Source of the DNA: Heligmosomoides polygyrus polygyrus
Taxonomy: Eukaryota; Nematoda; Chromadorea; Rhabditida; Heligmosomidae
Direction: 5' to 3'
Assembly (NCBI GenBank): GCA_947396885.1
Contig: OX377201.1
Location: 7,240,934 to 7,304,933, forward strand
Length of the DNA: 64,000 nt
Part shown: in pieces, positions 1 to 13,400 of the stretch
Numbering within the stretch: the stretch's first letter is position 1
Layout of the letters: each line of letters opens with the position of its first letter
Position numbers and translations under genes: made by a program
Notes under the pieces: model-generated
The model's database searches: none
Told to the model about the DNA's origin: nothing
The model's input: the letters and a program-made list of their open reading frames with translations, nothing else

Positions 1-345
1 TCACGCATGCAGTAAAAAACTTGCCACAAAAAGTTTCAAGTTTTGTTCAATGCACAGTGTGAAAATCATGGTTTTTGAAAGGAATAGATTGGATCGACCC
101 GTGGTCGATATGCCACCGACGTCGTAGGATGGAGGCCTTAGATTTTTGTACGAAAAAAATTGAAGAGATTTTGTATAAATAATTATATTCCGGTAAGACT
201 TTCGAATTTTAAAAGAGTTAATAGCCTTTTGAAAACTAGAGCAAAAGCGCTTTCGAACCATGTAGGAATTAGTTTTCAACAGGGAGGTCATTATAGGGGG
301 CGGTGGGAATTCGATTTTTGGCACGTATTTCTGCATGCATTGGGC

Positions 346-620
346 GCGTGTAGCGCAGTCGGAGGAGGCGCGACTGTCGCGTGCACCCGATACCAAGTTC
401 CTGGTTCGGATTTCCCGCCCAGGCCAACCAAGCCTTCCATCCCTCCGGGGTCGGTGAATTGGTACCATACTTGTCTGGGAAGGATAAAGCGCTGACTTGT
501 TCATCGGCTGGCCACCGCAAGTCATTGTATGGCCAAATACGCATTCATGTCGCCTCCACGACATCCCGTAGAAGTAGAATGCGCTGGCGCATCCCAAAAA
601 GGATTGAGTAACGCCGTCCT
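346..620 (+). repeat. tRNA-derived SINE, copy 1
   Basis: A copy of the most abundant interspersed repeat in the window. It starts with a tRNA-like head (GTAGCGCAGTCGGAGGAGG, then CTGGTTCGGATTTCCCGCC resembling a B box). It continues with a shared body containing GACTTGTTCATCGGCTGGCC, TCATTGTATGGCCAAATACG and CGACATCCCGTAGAAGTAGA, and ends near CGTCCTTTATCCTTTA. Other copies are near 12386, 26645, 27495, 37365, 39590, 45995, 61400 and 62555. The head looks tRNA-derived but does not fold as an intact tRNA. The ORFs called across it are accidental. Confidence 0.75.
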
Positions 621-1281
621 TTATCCTTTATTTCTGCATGGACCAGAAGGCTAAGGCTTCGTGAAAAGAAAAAAAATCATCGTCTCATCGAACTCGGGGC
701 TGCGCAGGCGCGACGGCTACACGCCGCTGTCAGAAAACCGATGTTATCGGAATTGTGCAACGTTGAAACCATTTAAATGAGGTGTCGATCTGATGCTTTC
801 CAGCAGCGGGAATCATAATATGGGTCAGTTTCAACATGTCGTCCGTAAGCTGGGATAGGATCTTTTACAACTATACTTGTAAGGTGTGAATATTGCAGTT
901 CACTAGGTTGAGAGAAAAAAGACAAAATGGACAAAAGGGTAATTGGCGGGTGCGGGGTTGTTTCATTTACTTGTGATTATCACATGAAAATTTTCGAAGG
1001 AAGATAAGACTTGTTGATACGGATGGATGAACATGCACTCGACTTCCTCAAATCATATCATAGCGAGACAGCAATTGTTTGCATTACTCTTCAACCAAGT
1101 TTCATGGATGTGGTGCTTTCCGGTTAGCTTCGAACATGGAGCGATTGGTCACAATACCTGTGCTCCTTGTTGTACTTCTTAGGGATCTATTAAATGGTTG
1201 CAACTACAAAGTGGGTTAGCGTCTTGATTTCTGTTTTCGTCTGTATTATTGAAGTATCGACAAAAACCGTTATTAGTACAG
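621..1281. other. No gene recognised (upstream of gene 1 exon A)
   Basis: Between the SINE and exon A I see no exon with recognisable M8 sequence, no repeat family shared with the rest of the window and no RNA gene. If the signal-peptide and prodomain exon of gene 1 is in the window it should be here or in the first 345 bases, but I cannot point to it. Confidence 0.4.
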
Positions 1282-1409
1282 CCGCCTTCTGATAATGATG
1301 TTTTCTTCGGAACTGTTGAGTATGGAGAAGACCAACGTCAGAAGAGAGAAGCTGCTCAATGGGACTGGATTCGGATAGAAATTGCATATGATCCGACAAC
1401 TGTGAACAG
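1282..1409 (+). CDS. Gene 1 exon A: start of the M8 catalytic domain
   Basis: The acceptor TTAGTACAG precedes 1282 and a donor GTATTA follows 1409. The frame is phase 0 in and phase 2 out. It reads a charged stretch ([11 protein letters not shown]) followed by [16 protein letters not shown], the first beta strand of the M8 catalytic domain. Its partner in gene 2 is 36051-36175, which has the same phases and a [11 protein letters not shown] core. The upstream exon is not recognised. Confidence 0.85.
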
Positions 1410-4400
1410 GTATTATGGACTTTTTTAATGGTGATGTGAAATATTTCTGCTACAACCTAGAATGAATCGGATCTATCCTAGTCCGGGGGGGGCCACATAA
1501 CTAAAGACTATGTAAAAAATGGACCTGGGACTTACCGAGCGACTCCTACAGAGCACGATAGAACCTAAACCAGAAAAATTCACGAGCAAAAAAAAACACG
1601 AAAAAATAAATGTATCCGCCGCGGTTGTAAGCGTGATGTTATGTGCCCTCCTCACCATGTCCTGGTTCTAACATGTCAAGCGGTGGTCAGCACGCGGCAC
1701 GACTCCATTGTGTCGCTCTTTGTCCGCCGATACGGTTGTCAAACCGCGGCGATTTCATTTTTTATTTATCCGTTCGTTTTTTCCTTTGTTTTAGGTTCCA
1801 TCGTGCTCCGTAGGAGTCGCTCGGTAAGTCCCAAGTCGATTTTTTACTTACATTTTAGTTATGTGGCTCCCCCCCCCCCCCGGACTAGAATAGATCCAAT
1901 GAATCTATTTAAAACGAAATAGGTTTTAGTAAATGTGGCGATATTATGCGAAAGCATTTTGAAGTATAGTTTCTCCAACGCATGTGATGTGAAAGCTCCT
2001 CCTGTTGTCTCTTTCGGTATGCCTCAGTCACTAGGAATAAATCTGTTTTTCTAAGGGTGTACAAGACTTATATACGTCCTCTTGTTCAGTCAAGTGTGCC
2101 CTATTTGCTCCGTATAAGAAAAAGACATCTATACTATGGAGATGGTACAGAACAACTTCTCCAAAAAGCTTCTTCTTAGTATGGGGAGTTTCGTATATTC
2201 ACTTGTACCGAAGGAATCAATCAGAAATAAATATCTCGGACTACCATCCCTAGATACTCGCCGCAGGTTTTTTTTACATCTGTATTGTATACAAGCTGTT
2301 ATACTTTACACCGATTCTGGGCCTTGTAGATTCTTTAAGATGAAGCATTGCATACAAGAGGTAGCTCCGCTAAACTACGACTACGTCGGCCGAGAACCAA
2401 TTTACGAGTAATGTCTTTCACTTCTAGGGCAGATTTTATACCTAAAATTCTCTAAACTCCTTCAGTTACCCCTAACACCGAGGCAATTTAGAAGTCGAAT
2501 TAAAAGTTTGTTGCTCAGATCTGAAATTGGTTGAATAGTATGTTTGTTTGTATGTTTTTGCCCCTGTGCTATTTGTTGTGATTGTTTCTGTGTTTGTTTT
2601 CTAACGTATTGCCTCATGCAATCGCAATAAAACAATAATAACAACAACAACAACAATACCTGCCAGTTCTCTCTAACTGAAGTACTCGTCGACTGTATAG
2701 CCTTGGAAATCAGCAGTTTCACCGAATGGGACCCGCTCAATCACTTGATTCTTTCCAAACCGCATTTTTCGTATGCTTCTTAGATGTTTTGGGTGCATCA
2801 CGAATTTAGTTAATTTCTTCAAGATTTTGGTTCGCAGCCTCCTACTTATGAAACTTGAAATCTCCCACTTATGAAACCACTTCTTCCATCACACGTCGTC
2901 CATCACTATTTTGGATCCACCAGACATTTAAAGAAAGGCTACTCTGCTTATTTACTCTGTGGTATGGCACATTTGAAAGAGGCTCACTTCATCACGGTTC
3001 ACAATGCTTCCAGAGGGAGTTTTGCAGAGAATTGACCAGAACCAGATATGAAGCAGTAACAATAGGGAAATAGCCAGAGCACAGAGCAAGAAGGCAAGGA
3101 TGGGCGCTAACTGGTATCGCCAGTTGCTGGAGCCCATGGCTTTCTGGTGTTTGCTCTGTCTGTTCGGTGGTTATGGTGCCTGGACATTTATCTGATGCCT
3201 GAGCGTACAAGGTTACGCTCTGGCGTGCTCAGTCCTCACACTTTAGGTTCCTTTGCTGCTCTTGGGTGACCATCTTCACACTTTCACAGCTGCCATGCAT
3301 GATACTTGACGCACAGCAGGTGGACGTATCAAACTTTAGGGTCATGACTGCGTACGAGGTTACAGTCTGGCGACCTGGATCCGGATTCATCAATGACTTA
3401 CAGGAATTTCACAGAGAAAGTTACAGCCGAAATCCCAGAGAGTGCGGCTTATCAAGCGATATGACGAGCGATTAGCCGCGTTATCTGAGTTTTCCGTTGT
3501 GAATCCTCTGTTCAAGCTATGTAGGTCGTTGATGAGTCCGACCCCTGATGAATCCTACAGTTCTCTGTTCCCATGTTCTAGTGCACAGTACTCAGTATGT
3601 GTCCTTATTAAATATATCATGGCATACTGTGTGAGGTGATGAGTGGACTGGCCTGCTATCGGCGAGACCGGACGACCCGCTGGTGTGGGCCACCTAGACG
3701 TACTCCTGTAGGAAGGCGTCGTCGTCGAGGGTGCGGAATGGTTCCAATCCTACAGGTTTTAGGATCACCATCTGTGGTATAGCAGATTGTTCTCTAGAAA
3801 TATGGTTCACTTTAAGACCAGTAATCGAAATAAGTCACCATTGGCCTTGTGGTCTATCAAGGCTCTTCATGTTTCGTGGGTAGGAACTTCACTATCAGCG
3901 TTTGTGAATTTTTACTTCAAGTGACTGTTTACTGGTGAAGCTTCGCACGCTTGTACAAATCCTCATACTGAAATTCACTGAATTACTATGATCGCTTAAC
4001 CATCAGTTTGAAAAATGTCGCTGTTGGCAAGTGTTGAACATATCTGAAGGCTTAAGGTGGAGAGTATACCACAGAGGCGTCAGCAGAACATGAAAGAATG
4101 ATGCATGTGTGATGGGTCGAAACATCTAGAATAATGTCCATCCGTAAAAATGCAGGAAGATGGACAGATCATTGGGGGGGGGGGGGTCAGGATGAGGAGT
4201 CGTAGTCCCACTGCCGTAGGTGTCGTCCTAGCGGTGGTCGTCGCCGTCCTTGTTGCAGCCATCCGCTGTCGTCGCTGATACCCCGCCTCGGCTCGCTGGA
4301 ATCAGTCGGATCAGGTGTGGCGTGAAAGTCATAGACCGCACAGCTACCTTCGCTTGCAGTATACAAAAGTGACTGAAGTCCAAAGACGACATTCCTGGAT

Positions 4401-7400
4401 GAATCGCACACCCACCCAAAGTCGAAAAAACTCTCTGGTAAGGTTTCGAGAACAAAATAAACTCTCAGAAGCGATGTTGCCCATCAAGAAAATCACCAAT
4501 GTGGTTGATAGCTTTGCTGGTTGCCGCCTAACTTTTTATTCATTTGCTTCGCAACTTTACTTTCGCATTCTTCTGCTATACCTACTGATAACCCGCGTAT
4601 TAAGGTGAACTGCTATAGATATAGATTCAGTCATACTCGCTCTTCCAAGAAAGTTCCACTAGATTAACTCGCAAAAATCTATCACGAAGAGCGTGGTATA
4701 GGTGGCAAATACCATCCATCATCAGAAGTACAGGATCGTGATTGTGAGAACGGGCCAAAAGAGGGGGATTTTGCTGCAAGGCGGCACGGTAATCACCATG
4801 CAATCGGAGGCGAGACCTGGACAGGTCGTGTCCACATCTAATTGGGAATTTTCGTTACAATCTCCAACGATCACTCATGTTTTCAGATTGTCGATATGGG
4901 ACAAAGCGTTGCTTGACAGGCTTCTAGCGAGTGGGCGCGATTATTTTGAAAACACCCTCAAAGTGCGGAAAACTGAAACGCTTCAGTTTGTGCCGTAGGT
5001 TTTACATATAACGCAATAAACCTATTGTATTTATTTATTTATTTATTTATTTATTTGCACCACATAGTGCGCTATGATTAACAGTTAATAAACATGGACA
5101 CGGTGAAAACAAGGCAACGATCTTTAGAAAATGAGAACAAAAACAAACAGCTAAACTCCTCATTTACTCAACCTAGCGTTTAGTGATGATAGCTCACAAG
5201 AAAAAATTAATTAACAGGGGTCGACTTAGAATTAAAGGAAGAGGAAAACGCAGAAACAAAGGTTTATGGAGTGGGCGGTTCAATGGGACACGAGCAGTGG
5301 CCCGCCAACACTGCAAGTCGCAAGGGAGAACGGCTCCGGATACCATCTTAGTAGGTCCGCCGCTCCCATTGAAGCCCACATGACGGCTGCTAGGGGACGC
5401 AGTGGAAAAGTGGCAAATGAGTTTACAAAGGCATTAAGATTGACAAAAAACCAAGGACAGCAAAGAAAAGTGTTGAGGAAATTGAGTGAACAACAATGCC
5501 AGAAATCAGATAACATTGGGGGAACTAATTAGGCACCAATACGGAAAACAGATTAGTAACTTAAAGTAAAGTATAAACCAAACACTAAGTGAACAAAAAC
5601 ACTTAACAGCACAAAAAACCAAAGTAAGTTTTTTAAAGTAAATAAAAGTAAAACGGAAGTAAAACCTGCCAAAAAAGGAAAGCAATGTTGCATATATTCA
5701 GGAAATGTCCTTTAAATGCAGCGTCGAGAGTAGGTTTATTTTCCTCAACCTACTACGAAAAACATTGGCATTTGGCGATTCTAATAAGCTTGCAGGCAAC
5801 ATTTGCAGCCAGCGAGCGCCACGATAAAAAAGCGAATTGAACACTTTATCACGACATCTCTTTTTCACCCTAGGGTAGTGAAAACGGTAGTGATTACGGT
5901 GACCCAGCGTTGGTAAGAACGTCCAATGTTTGCTAGCTTTAAGTCTTGATTCGCCTTTTAGTACTTTAAAGCAGAAAACTAGGTCGCTGAAAACACGTCT
6001 ATAGAACAGGCTTTTGAGGTTAAAAAGTCTGAGCCTTTCCTCGTAGTTGGGAATCATTCCTGTATCGTTTGGAGTACGTACGCATCTATAAAATAGAATT
6101 TTTGTGAAGGTCTTTTGCACTTTTTCAATTTTGGATTGAGACTTTTTGGTAAAAGGACTCCAAACATTAGAACAGTACTCTAGAATAGGAATGACAAACG
6201 ATTTATATAGAGTGATCAGTATAGAGTGGTCATCACACCTAATATTTCTGCAAATCAGGAAAAATGTGGCAAAAGCTTTTTGCACAATAGTATCAATGTG
6301 ATTTTCAAATGTTAACCCACGATCTAGAAACACTCCAAGATCCCGTACCTCTGATATGGAGGTTAGAACACAGTTGTTGAAACTGTACTCGTACGAATTT
6401 CCAACATGAAAAACTGATGTTTTCACAGGTAGCTCCCAAGCGTTGGCCCACACATATTGTTGATGGACTGAGATAAAGCTTGATAGACCTGAGCCTTATT
6501 GCCATCATTGTAAGCGCCGTAAATCTTTATATCATCGGCATACACTTGCACCTTCACACAAGGATCTGTAATTAAACAGGAAGAAAGATCGCAAGTATAT
6601 ACAAGGAACAAAATGGGAGATAATACACCTCCCTGAGGCACTCCACTTGTACAATCATAGAAACTAGAAAAGGAGTTTCCCACCTTAACACGCATATGTC
6701 TCCCACTCAAATAAGAGCGAATCCATGCTAGAAGAGATCCCCTAATGCCCTCTTGATAAAGTTTGGCTAGAAGTTTCTTATGACACACCTTGTCGAAAGC
6801 TTTGGACAAATCGAAGTAAATGATATCAACAGAATCTCCATTATTTATTGCAAGGTTCCAGTTAAAAATGGAGTCCGACAATTGAGTGGCCGTGGAAGCA
6901 CCAGCAGTGAACCCGGGTTGCTGGACAGGAATAGATCTGTTCTTGAATAGAAGTGAGATCAGCTTCTCTCGCAATATTTTTTCCATGACCTTTATTGGGG
7001 TAGGAGTTATGCTTATCGGTCGAAACGAAGAAAGTAGCACGGATTTAGGACTCTTTGAAATTGCGGTTATAATAGACTCTTTCCAAATTTCGGGAACCTC
7101 ACCATAAATCAGAGAAACGTTGAAAATCATTGATAAAGGTTTATAAAGCGAACAAGCACATTTCTTGAAGACTATTTGCGGAATACCGTCGAATGGTACC
7201 GATGTAGAGCATATTAGCCCCTCCATTACCTTTAGTACATCTCTTGCTCGTATGGTGATCTCGTTCATATTATCTGCGACCAAATAATCAGTCGTGTCTA
7301 TTTGCTCCATCGAACTAGAAGAATTTGGTTCCTCTTCAGAAGTTGAAGTGAAAACAGAAGCAAAATAGTTCGCGAGTGCTTCTGCCTTTTGATCATCAGC

Positions 7401-10400
7401 TGTATAAAGAGTCCCCGTTTCATCTTTAAGAATAGGAAGGTCAGCGTGGGTCTTCAGCTTGCATCGTATAAGAGAAAACAACGCCTTTTTGTTGTATGTC
7501 CTGGAGGCAAGCTTTTCCTTATAGGCCAAAAACCTCCTCGTGTTTTTAGGCTATAGCAGCCCAACAGGTCAGTCGGTCTGTTGCGCTTCCTTAGCGTTTT
7601 GTAGGATAAAGTAAAAAAAAAGATTCAGCTCTCCGTCTCCAAAAAAAAAAACGAAAACTACAGATTATGTGTTTATGTAGTTTCAAGTGATGATCGGGTG
7701 ACTACACCAAATGGGTTCCATATAAGAAGAGTAGCTTAGCTCCCGGGAAGAGTAATTTTTGACACTTCTACCCTTTGTATTAGAGTTACTCTCGTGGTTG
7801 ATTCTTTTTCGACCACGCGTTGGTGGTTTGCATACCTGAAAGTTGGAGCTCCTGGTCTGAGAATTGTTCACTGCACGGTTATCCTATGTACTAACCCGCG
7901 GTCAATCACTACCGATTGCGTTCTCCCGACAATCCAACAATGTGACCACAGAATTTTTTAATGACCATGTGTTTGTTCCTTGATCTGAACTCACTGGCTG
8001 TAAGGATAAGTTCAGTGCCAGTTGGCAGAGAGCATACTCTCTGCGCAGGTTTTCTCATTGAAGTGCTTCTAACGGTGGCAAATAACGCCAACGTCTATAT
8101 GACGACTCCGGAGTGTGTTGTATTATACTACCAGTCGTTCAGCGGCCTAGCGGCCGCCAACGACTGTTGGGAGCTTCTCCACCAAACTCCGAGAAGGGAA
8201 CAGTCCGACCACCTTCTTTTCCAACTTTTAGACCTTCTTACCTTCATTGCGACAAAGAACTAGTTTTACTATATAAAGTAAAGCCGTCAGAGCAGCCTCT
8301 CGGCCGCACCGACGGCTTCTTGACGACTTCGCCGTGGTAATAACTTCTCATCATCAATTGTAGCTGCCACCTATGTCACGGCTTCCTCAAGAAGAACATC
8401 TTATCTACGTCGATTGCGGCAACTTAGAAAAAAAGCGTAAAAATAGACGACATCCACAAAAAACGATATTTTGACCAATATCGATTGATGGCGATCGATG
8501 ATTAAAAACAAACTTTAGATTTGTGTTTAGCGACTTCGACTACCCAGGTCTAATGTTTCATGCCGCTTGAACGCCATCCTAAAATCGATAATAGCGATCG
8601 ATATCGACTGGTCAACATCAGATTCGTGTTCTGCGACCTCGATTACACCCAGGGCCGAAGTTTCGTGCCGCTTGAACGACATCCACAAAAAATCGATAAT
8701 ATCGATCGATATCGATTGCCTCTCTGCTGTGAGCGACTCCCGTCGATGATCATCTAGACGCCCAGGCACGGTTGCCGACGTGTTCGTCACGTCTACGGCT
8801 TGTCATGCACGGTTGCCGATGTGTTTGGCACGTCTCCGGTTCGCCAGGCACGGTCGCCGACGTGCTCGGCCGCTGTGCAGTGCCCGCACTCTAGTTGTGA
8901 CGGACGGAAACACATACACAGCACACACGCACGCGCGCGCACACACACATACACACACTACTATAAGTGCCTCTTCGGTATAGGTATCGACTACAATCTG
9001 CAGAACCTATCCATGTACTACAAAATGTCATGAACTTGACGAGCAGTAATCTAATTAAATATTTAACGCGTTTAACCTTTTCCTTGAGCGTTAGAGATAA
9101 ATTACGAGAAGCGACGTTGTTATTGATTTAACTAATGCTAAGTAGGAAGGTAAGAAAATTTTAGGCATGTAAACAAATGTGATTCCTTCCTGGTAGATTT
9201 TAAGGGTTTTCATCTTACCATATAAGAGGCTTGTTGGCAGTAGTATGACAGAAATGCTTCAATATATTTCAGCAGCTGTGATGGTCCGGGATGGTACTCG
9301 AATGAAACCATAGTATGCTGGGATGACTGCGTGAGACGATGCGGTACTGCCTATGCACCTAGAGATGCACAGTATTACGCGGTAAATACAATTTTGGTCA
9401 CTTCAATTTCATCATCCTCTCCAATATAAGTTACGATCTTATCTGACCTACTGATCTTATCTTCTGATAGCTAAGTTTACAAAAAGAGATATTTTCGGGT
9501 GTTAAGGCGTTTGCAAAGAATATGCTCTGCTTTTGCTATTACAGGATAGTAGTTAGTTTCAGAATTGCATATGTCATGAAAAGCCGTGTGCCACAAACCA
9601 GACAAATTGGGGAGGTAAGCAAATCATCGATTGCTGAATTGACAGATTCTCGTAGCAACACTAGGAGCCCGCTTAAACTTTGTTTCTCTTGCTAGAGAGG
9701 GGTTGTGCTAGAATATATACTGCTCTGATTTTAATGAGTGCGTCTAGGGTTTCACTCTACTATATTAGCGCCAAGCAAAATCCTAACCGAAATCTCAGAA
9801 TAAAGAGAAAACCGTGATCCTAAATTGTGTCAAGCATAGTGTCCTAAGGGTAACCGTACTCACCTTAATTAGTGAAAATTTGAAAATCATTGCTGGTGCA
9901 GAAGTTGCGAATCTCTTTTCAACAGTGCTTGTTGCAGGTAGATTACATAATGTGGACTTCGTCCTATTTGTGAGTATTATAGACGAGGAATGCCCTTCTG
10001 AGAGAGCTTATGGAACTGCTGCACATTGTTATCTTGATCACTCAACCTACAGGTGAAACTATTAAGCTAATCGCTTTCATTACACACAGTGTGTTATGGG
10101 CGCTTGAGACGTGAGGATTGCTTCTTCCCCTTTCACCGTTATGGGTGGTTCAGTGGATGGCGGAAATACAAGGATAGCAGAAGAGTGGATAAATTGGCTT
10201 TATTGAGGTACGTCGTTCCTCTAAGCGTACAGGGGAACGTCTGCCAGGGCCAGGCACACCCAGCTTGGGTGCAGCGAGGCCCCGCCCCTTTACTACCGTA
10301 TGAGCATCCCCGGAGTCGGTGATATATAGCCAAGTATAATGCAAACGGCTTGGTTCGCACACTTGTATTCGACCACTCTCATCATCAGCTTATCAATGAG

Positions 10401-13400
10401 GTCACTGGCATCATTAAGAGTTTTTTGCGGTTGAGACTCTTCCTCAATCTGATCAATTTCTACCACAAGTCTTTTTTATCCGACTTGGTTTTGCAGTTGC
10501 TATACTCTTCTTTTAGCTCCTCGTATGACTTTTGGAGAAGCTCTCTTTCATTTTGCAGCTGCTTTAGGCCACATTCTAGAAGGGTTATATTCGCTCGGGA
10601 TTTTTTGCAGTTCTCCTCGTCTGCCGTGGTATAGTCTATGCCGATCGTATGTTCTTGGAAGCGCATGACTAAATTTTTTAGAGATGTGGATCTACCCATT
10701 ATCTCCACTTTTTGGAAATGAAGTGCCATTATTTATGTTTGGCTATTTCTTTTTCTTCCTTTTTTCACTAATTTGTGAAAGATGGTTCCTTCTTAATGGA
10801 AACCTTTTTCTGACTAGCAGAAGGCTTGCTCCAAGTACTTTTTACGTACGGGAGACATTGTTATCTGACTCGCAGAAGATTGCTCCAGGTACAGAGTACG
10901 GGAGACTTACCCAGTTAAGGGATTTGCGGTCTTGAATTCGACCGACTTTAAGCTCAGATGGAGCTTTGTCTCTTCTCCAGGGATCAAAGATGTCACTCTT
11001 TGACGCGGGAGTAGGTTGGCTTATTAGGCCGATGCACCAAAATGTTATGGGCGCTTGAGACGTGAGGATTGCTTCTTCCCCCTTTCACCGTTATGGGTGG
11101 TTCAGTGGATGGCGGAAATACAAGGATAGTAGAAGAGTGGATAAATTGGCTTTATTGAGGAACGTCGTTCCTCTAAGCGTACAGGTGAACGTCTGCCAGG
11201 GCCAGGCACACCCAGCTTGGGTGCAGCGAGGCCCCGCCCCTTTACTACCGTATGAGCATCAACGAAGTCGGTGATACAGTGGAAATTATGCAGTCATTGA
11301 CTGAGAAAGATGTAGAGGAGAAAGGCGATTGATATCCTCATGCTTCCGAGAATAGCATTATTACATTAAGGTTATATTAACACGTTGACGACAATGTCGC
11401 ACATGGTGCGCGACAGCCAGTCTGTCTCATGGGACCGTGTCGCGCAATGGTGCGCGACAGTATCAGTTTCGATCAGAGTGACATTACCTTCGTCCAAACC
11501 TTGCCTAGGAAGGTTATTTAAGACGCTGAACACAGTGGCGATGTCTGTTTGGTAAACTACGACCGATTACCACCCACATCGATAACTAGTGTTCTCACCA
11601 CCTTTGTCCAAACTCCCTTAATGGGGTTATTTGAGGTGCCGATCACGAATCTAATATTAGCTTCTCGAATTTCGCTCGATTACGATAAGTTACGAGTGGC
11701 ATGGCTACGTAGGAATATATCAGGCACAACCTATTATGGCAACCACCAGCTATCCATTGAATTTCAGAGTTATGTTTGAGACTTCATTCAGTAAAGGTAA
11801 CATACAGGCATGATTACTTAAACTACAACTACTTGGATGTTATCAAACGTCACTAACGAAATCAACTTCACAAATAAAGTCCAGGCAGAAAACATTTTTT
11901 ATCGACAATCAACAGCTGTGAGTTGTACCACAGTAGGAGCCATGTCGTTGCACTCCATGCTATCGGGTGCTTCAAGATCGCTGTCAAGCAACAAGTCGTC
12001 AAAACTCTCGTTTAGTTTGTTGTCTTGCTCAGGATTACGAATTCTGATGGCAATTCTAGAATTTTTCCGTCTAGGTTTCGCATCAAAAACAATTATTTTA
12101 CAACTAGACCATCAAAATGGACAAAGGAGGGGAGTTCATTGCGGGAAAGAAAAGATTTAGAGAATACTGAATAGAAACAAAACCAAAATTTCGAGAACGG
12201 ATATCAGATTCGTGGTGTGCATTTAGAAAATTCAATTTATGCTAAGCTAAGGTGACGAAATACCGTGTCACACGCGCGCAGTACGCGCGGTCCCACAGGC
12301 CCGACGGTCGTCAACGTGGTAAGTTTTCTTGACCGCCTTATGTCCGAATGCAATTCACCTGGTATCCTATACGAAAGAGAGGCGCGTGAAGCGCAGTCGG
12401 AGGAGGTGCCGACATCATGTGCACCCGGTACCAGGTACCTAGTTTGGATTTTCCGCCCAGGCCAACCAAGCCCTCCATCTGTCGGTGAATTGGTGGCAGA
12501 CTTGTCGGGAATAGACAAAGCGCTGACTTGTTCGTCAGCTGGCCACCGCAAGTCATTGTATGACCAAATACGGATTCAGATCACCTCCACGACATCTCGT
12601 AGAAGCAAATTGCATCCAAAAAGGAGTTGAGTAACGCCATAGTTTACCCTTTAGGCATTTTTAAACTGTAAAAGTAATCCAAATCTCCTAAATGCTATCG
12701 AGCCCTCTATAAAAAACCTTAGCTTTCAAAAGATCTACTCGCGTAGATAGGAAATTTGAAGATTCCTCCGAGATGATCGAATCTAAAAGAGCAAAATGTA
12801 GAAAAGCAAGATAGGAGGGTCAACAACAACAGCATCCGTTTTTTTTCAACGGAAGTGTAGTTATTTTAGTTTAATGCATACACTTTTAATGGCTGGTAAA
12901 GCTGGTGTGATATGTGCAAGTTTAGCCGATGTGCTATCCTTCAGGCCAATAGCAGGCTTTATGAATATTTGTCCTCGCATATTCAAACGTATGAAACAGA
13001 AGGAGTTGGATGATTGGAAAGCTGCTATAAAACACGAATGGATGCATGCGCTTGGCTTTTCATCACAACTTTTCAAATACTTTCCTGGAGCTCGAACAGG
13101 TGACGAGTGAGGTTTCTGTCATCCTACCTTTTTAACAGCATGAACTATGAGTGCAAACTGAATGGTTAAAAATTATGATATTGAGAGAACACATATGTTC
13201 GTCAAAAGAACGCATGTCGTGGCACTACTCCGTGAAGTAACAAACCAGCATACTCTCAAACCTATAAACTTCCGTTAAAAAAATGTGTGCAAACAAAACT
13301 TACGTAAAATTATTAGTGTCCATTTTACAGTGCACACGCCATACCTGGTGTTGTAGAACGCATCAAACGTGTTGAATGGGATACCGGTTATGGTATAGTG

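Larger units (their letters stand above)
5030..7560 (-). mobile_element. CR1/jockey-like non-LTR retrotransposon, 5'-truncated
   Basis: A minus-strand LINE fragment in intron B-C of gene 1. The body encodes a reverse transcriptase in two overlapping frames (7529-6423 and 6453-5698). It shows the RT palm motifs [24 protein letters not shown] and YADDIKIYG. The downstream part has the thumb-like region with [10 protein letters not shown] and [11 protein letters not shown], as in CR1 and jockey clade elements. The tail at its 3' end (low coordinates) is an ATTT/AAAT simple repeat at about 5028-5056, as is common for CR1-like LINEs. The endonuclease domain is absent. Confidence 0.8.

Noticed and set aside
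1021..1140. Small plus ORF starting MDEHALDFLKSYHSE
   Set aside because: Considered as a prodomain exon of gene 1. It lacks prodomain motifs and convincing splice sites, and its stop comes before exon A.
4187..4455. Overlapping minus ORFs near a poly-G run
   Set aside because: No recognised domain, no splice partner and biased composition. Left as intron sequence.
13180..13290. Open stretch in the E-G intron of gene 1 as the missing micro-exon
   Set aside because: One frame is open for about 29 codons, but no acceptor and donor pair gives the required phase 1 to phase 2 bridge, and nothing matches gene 2.
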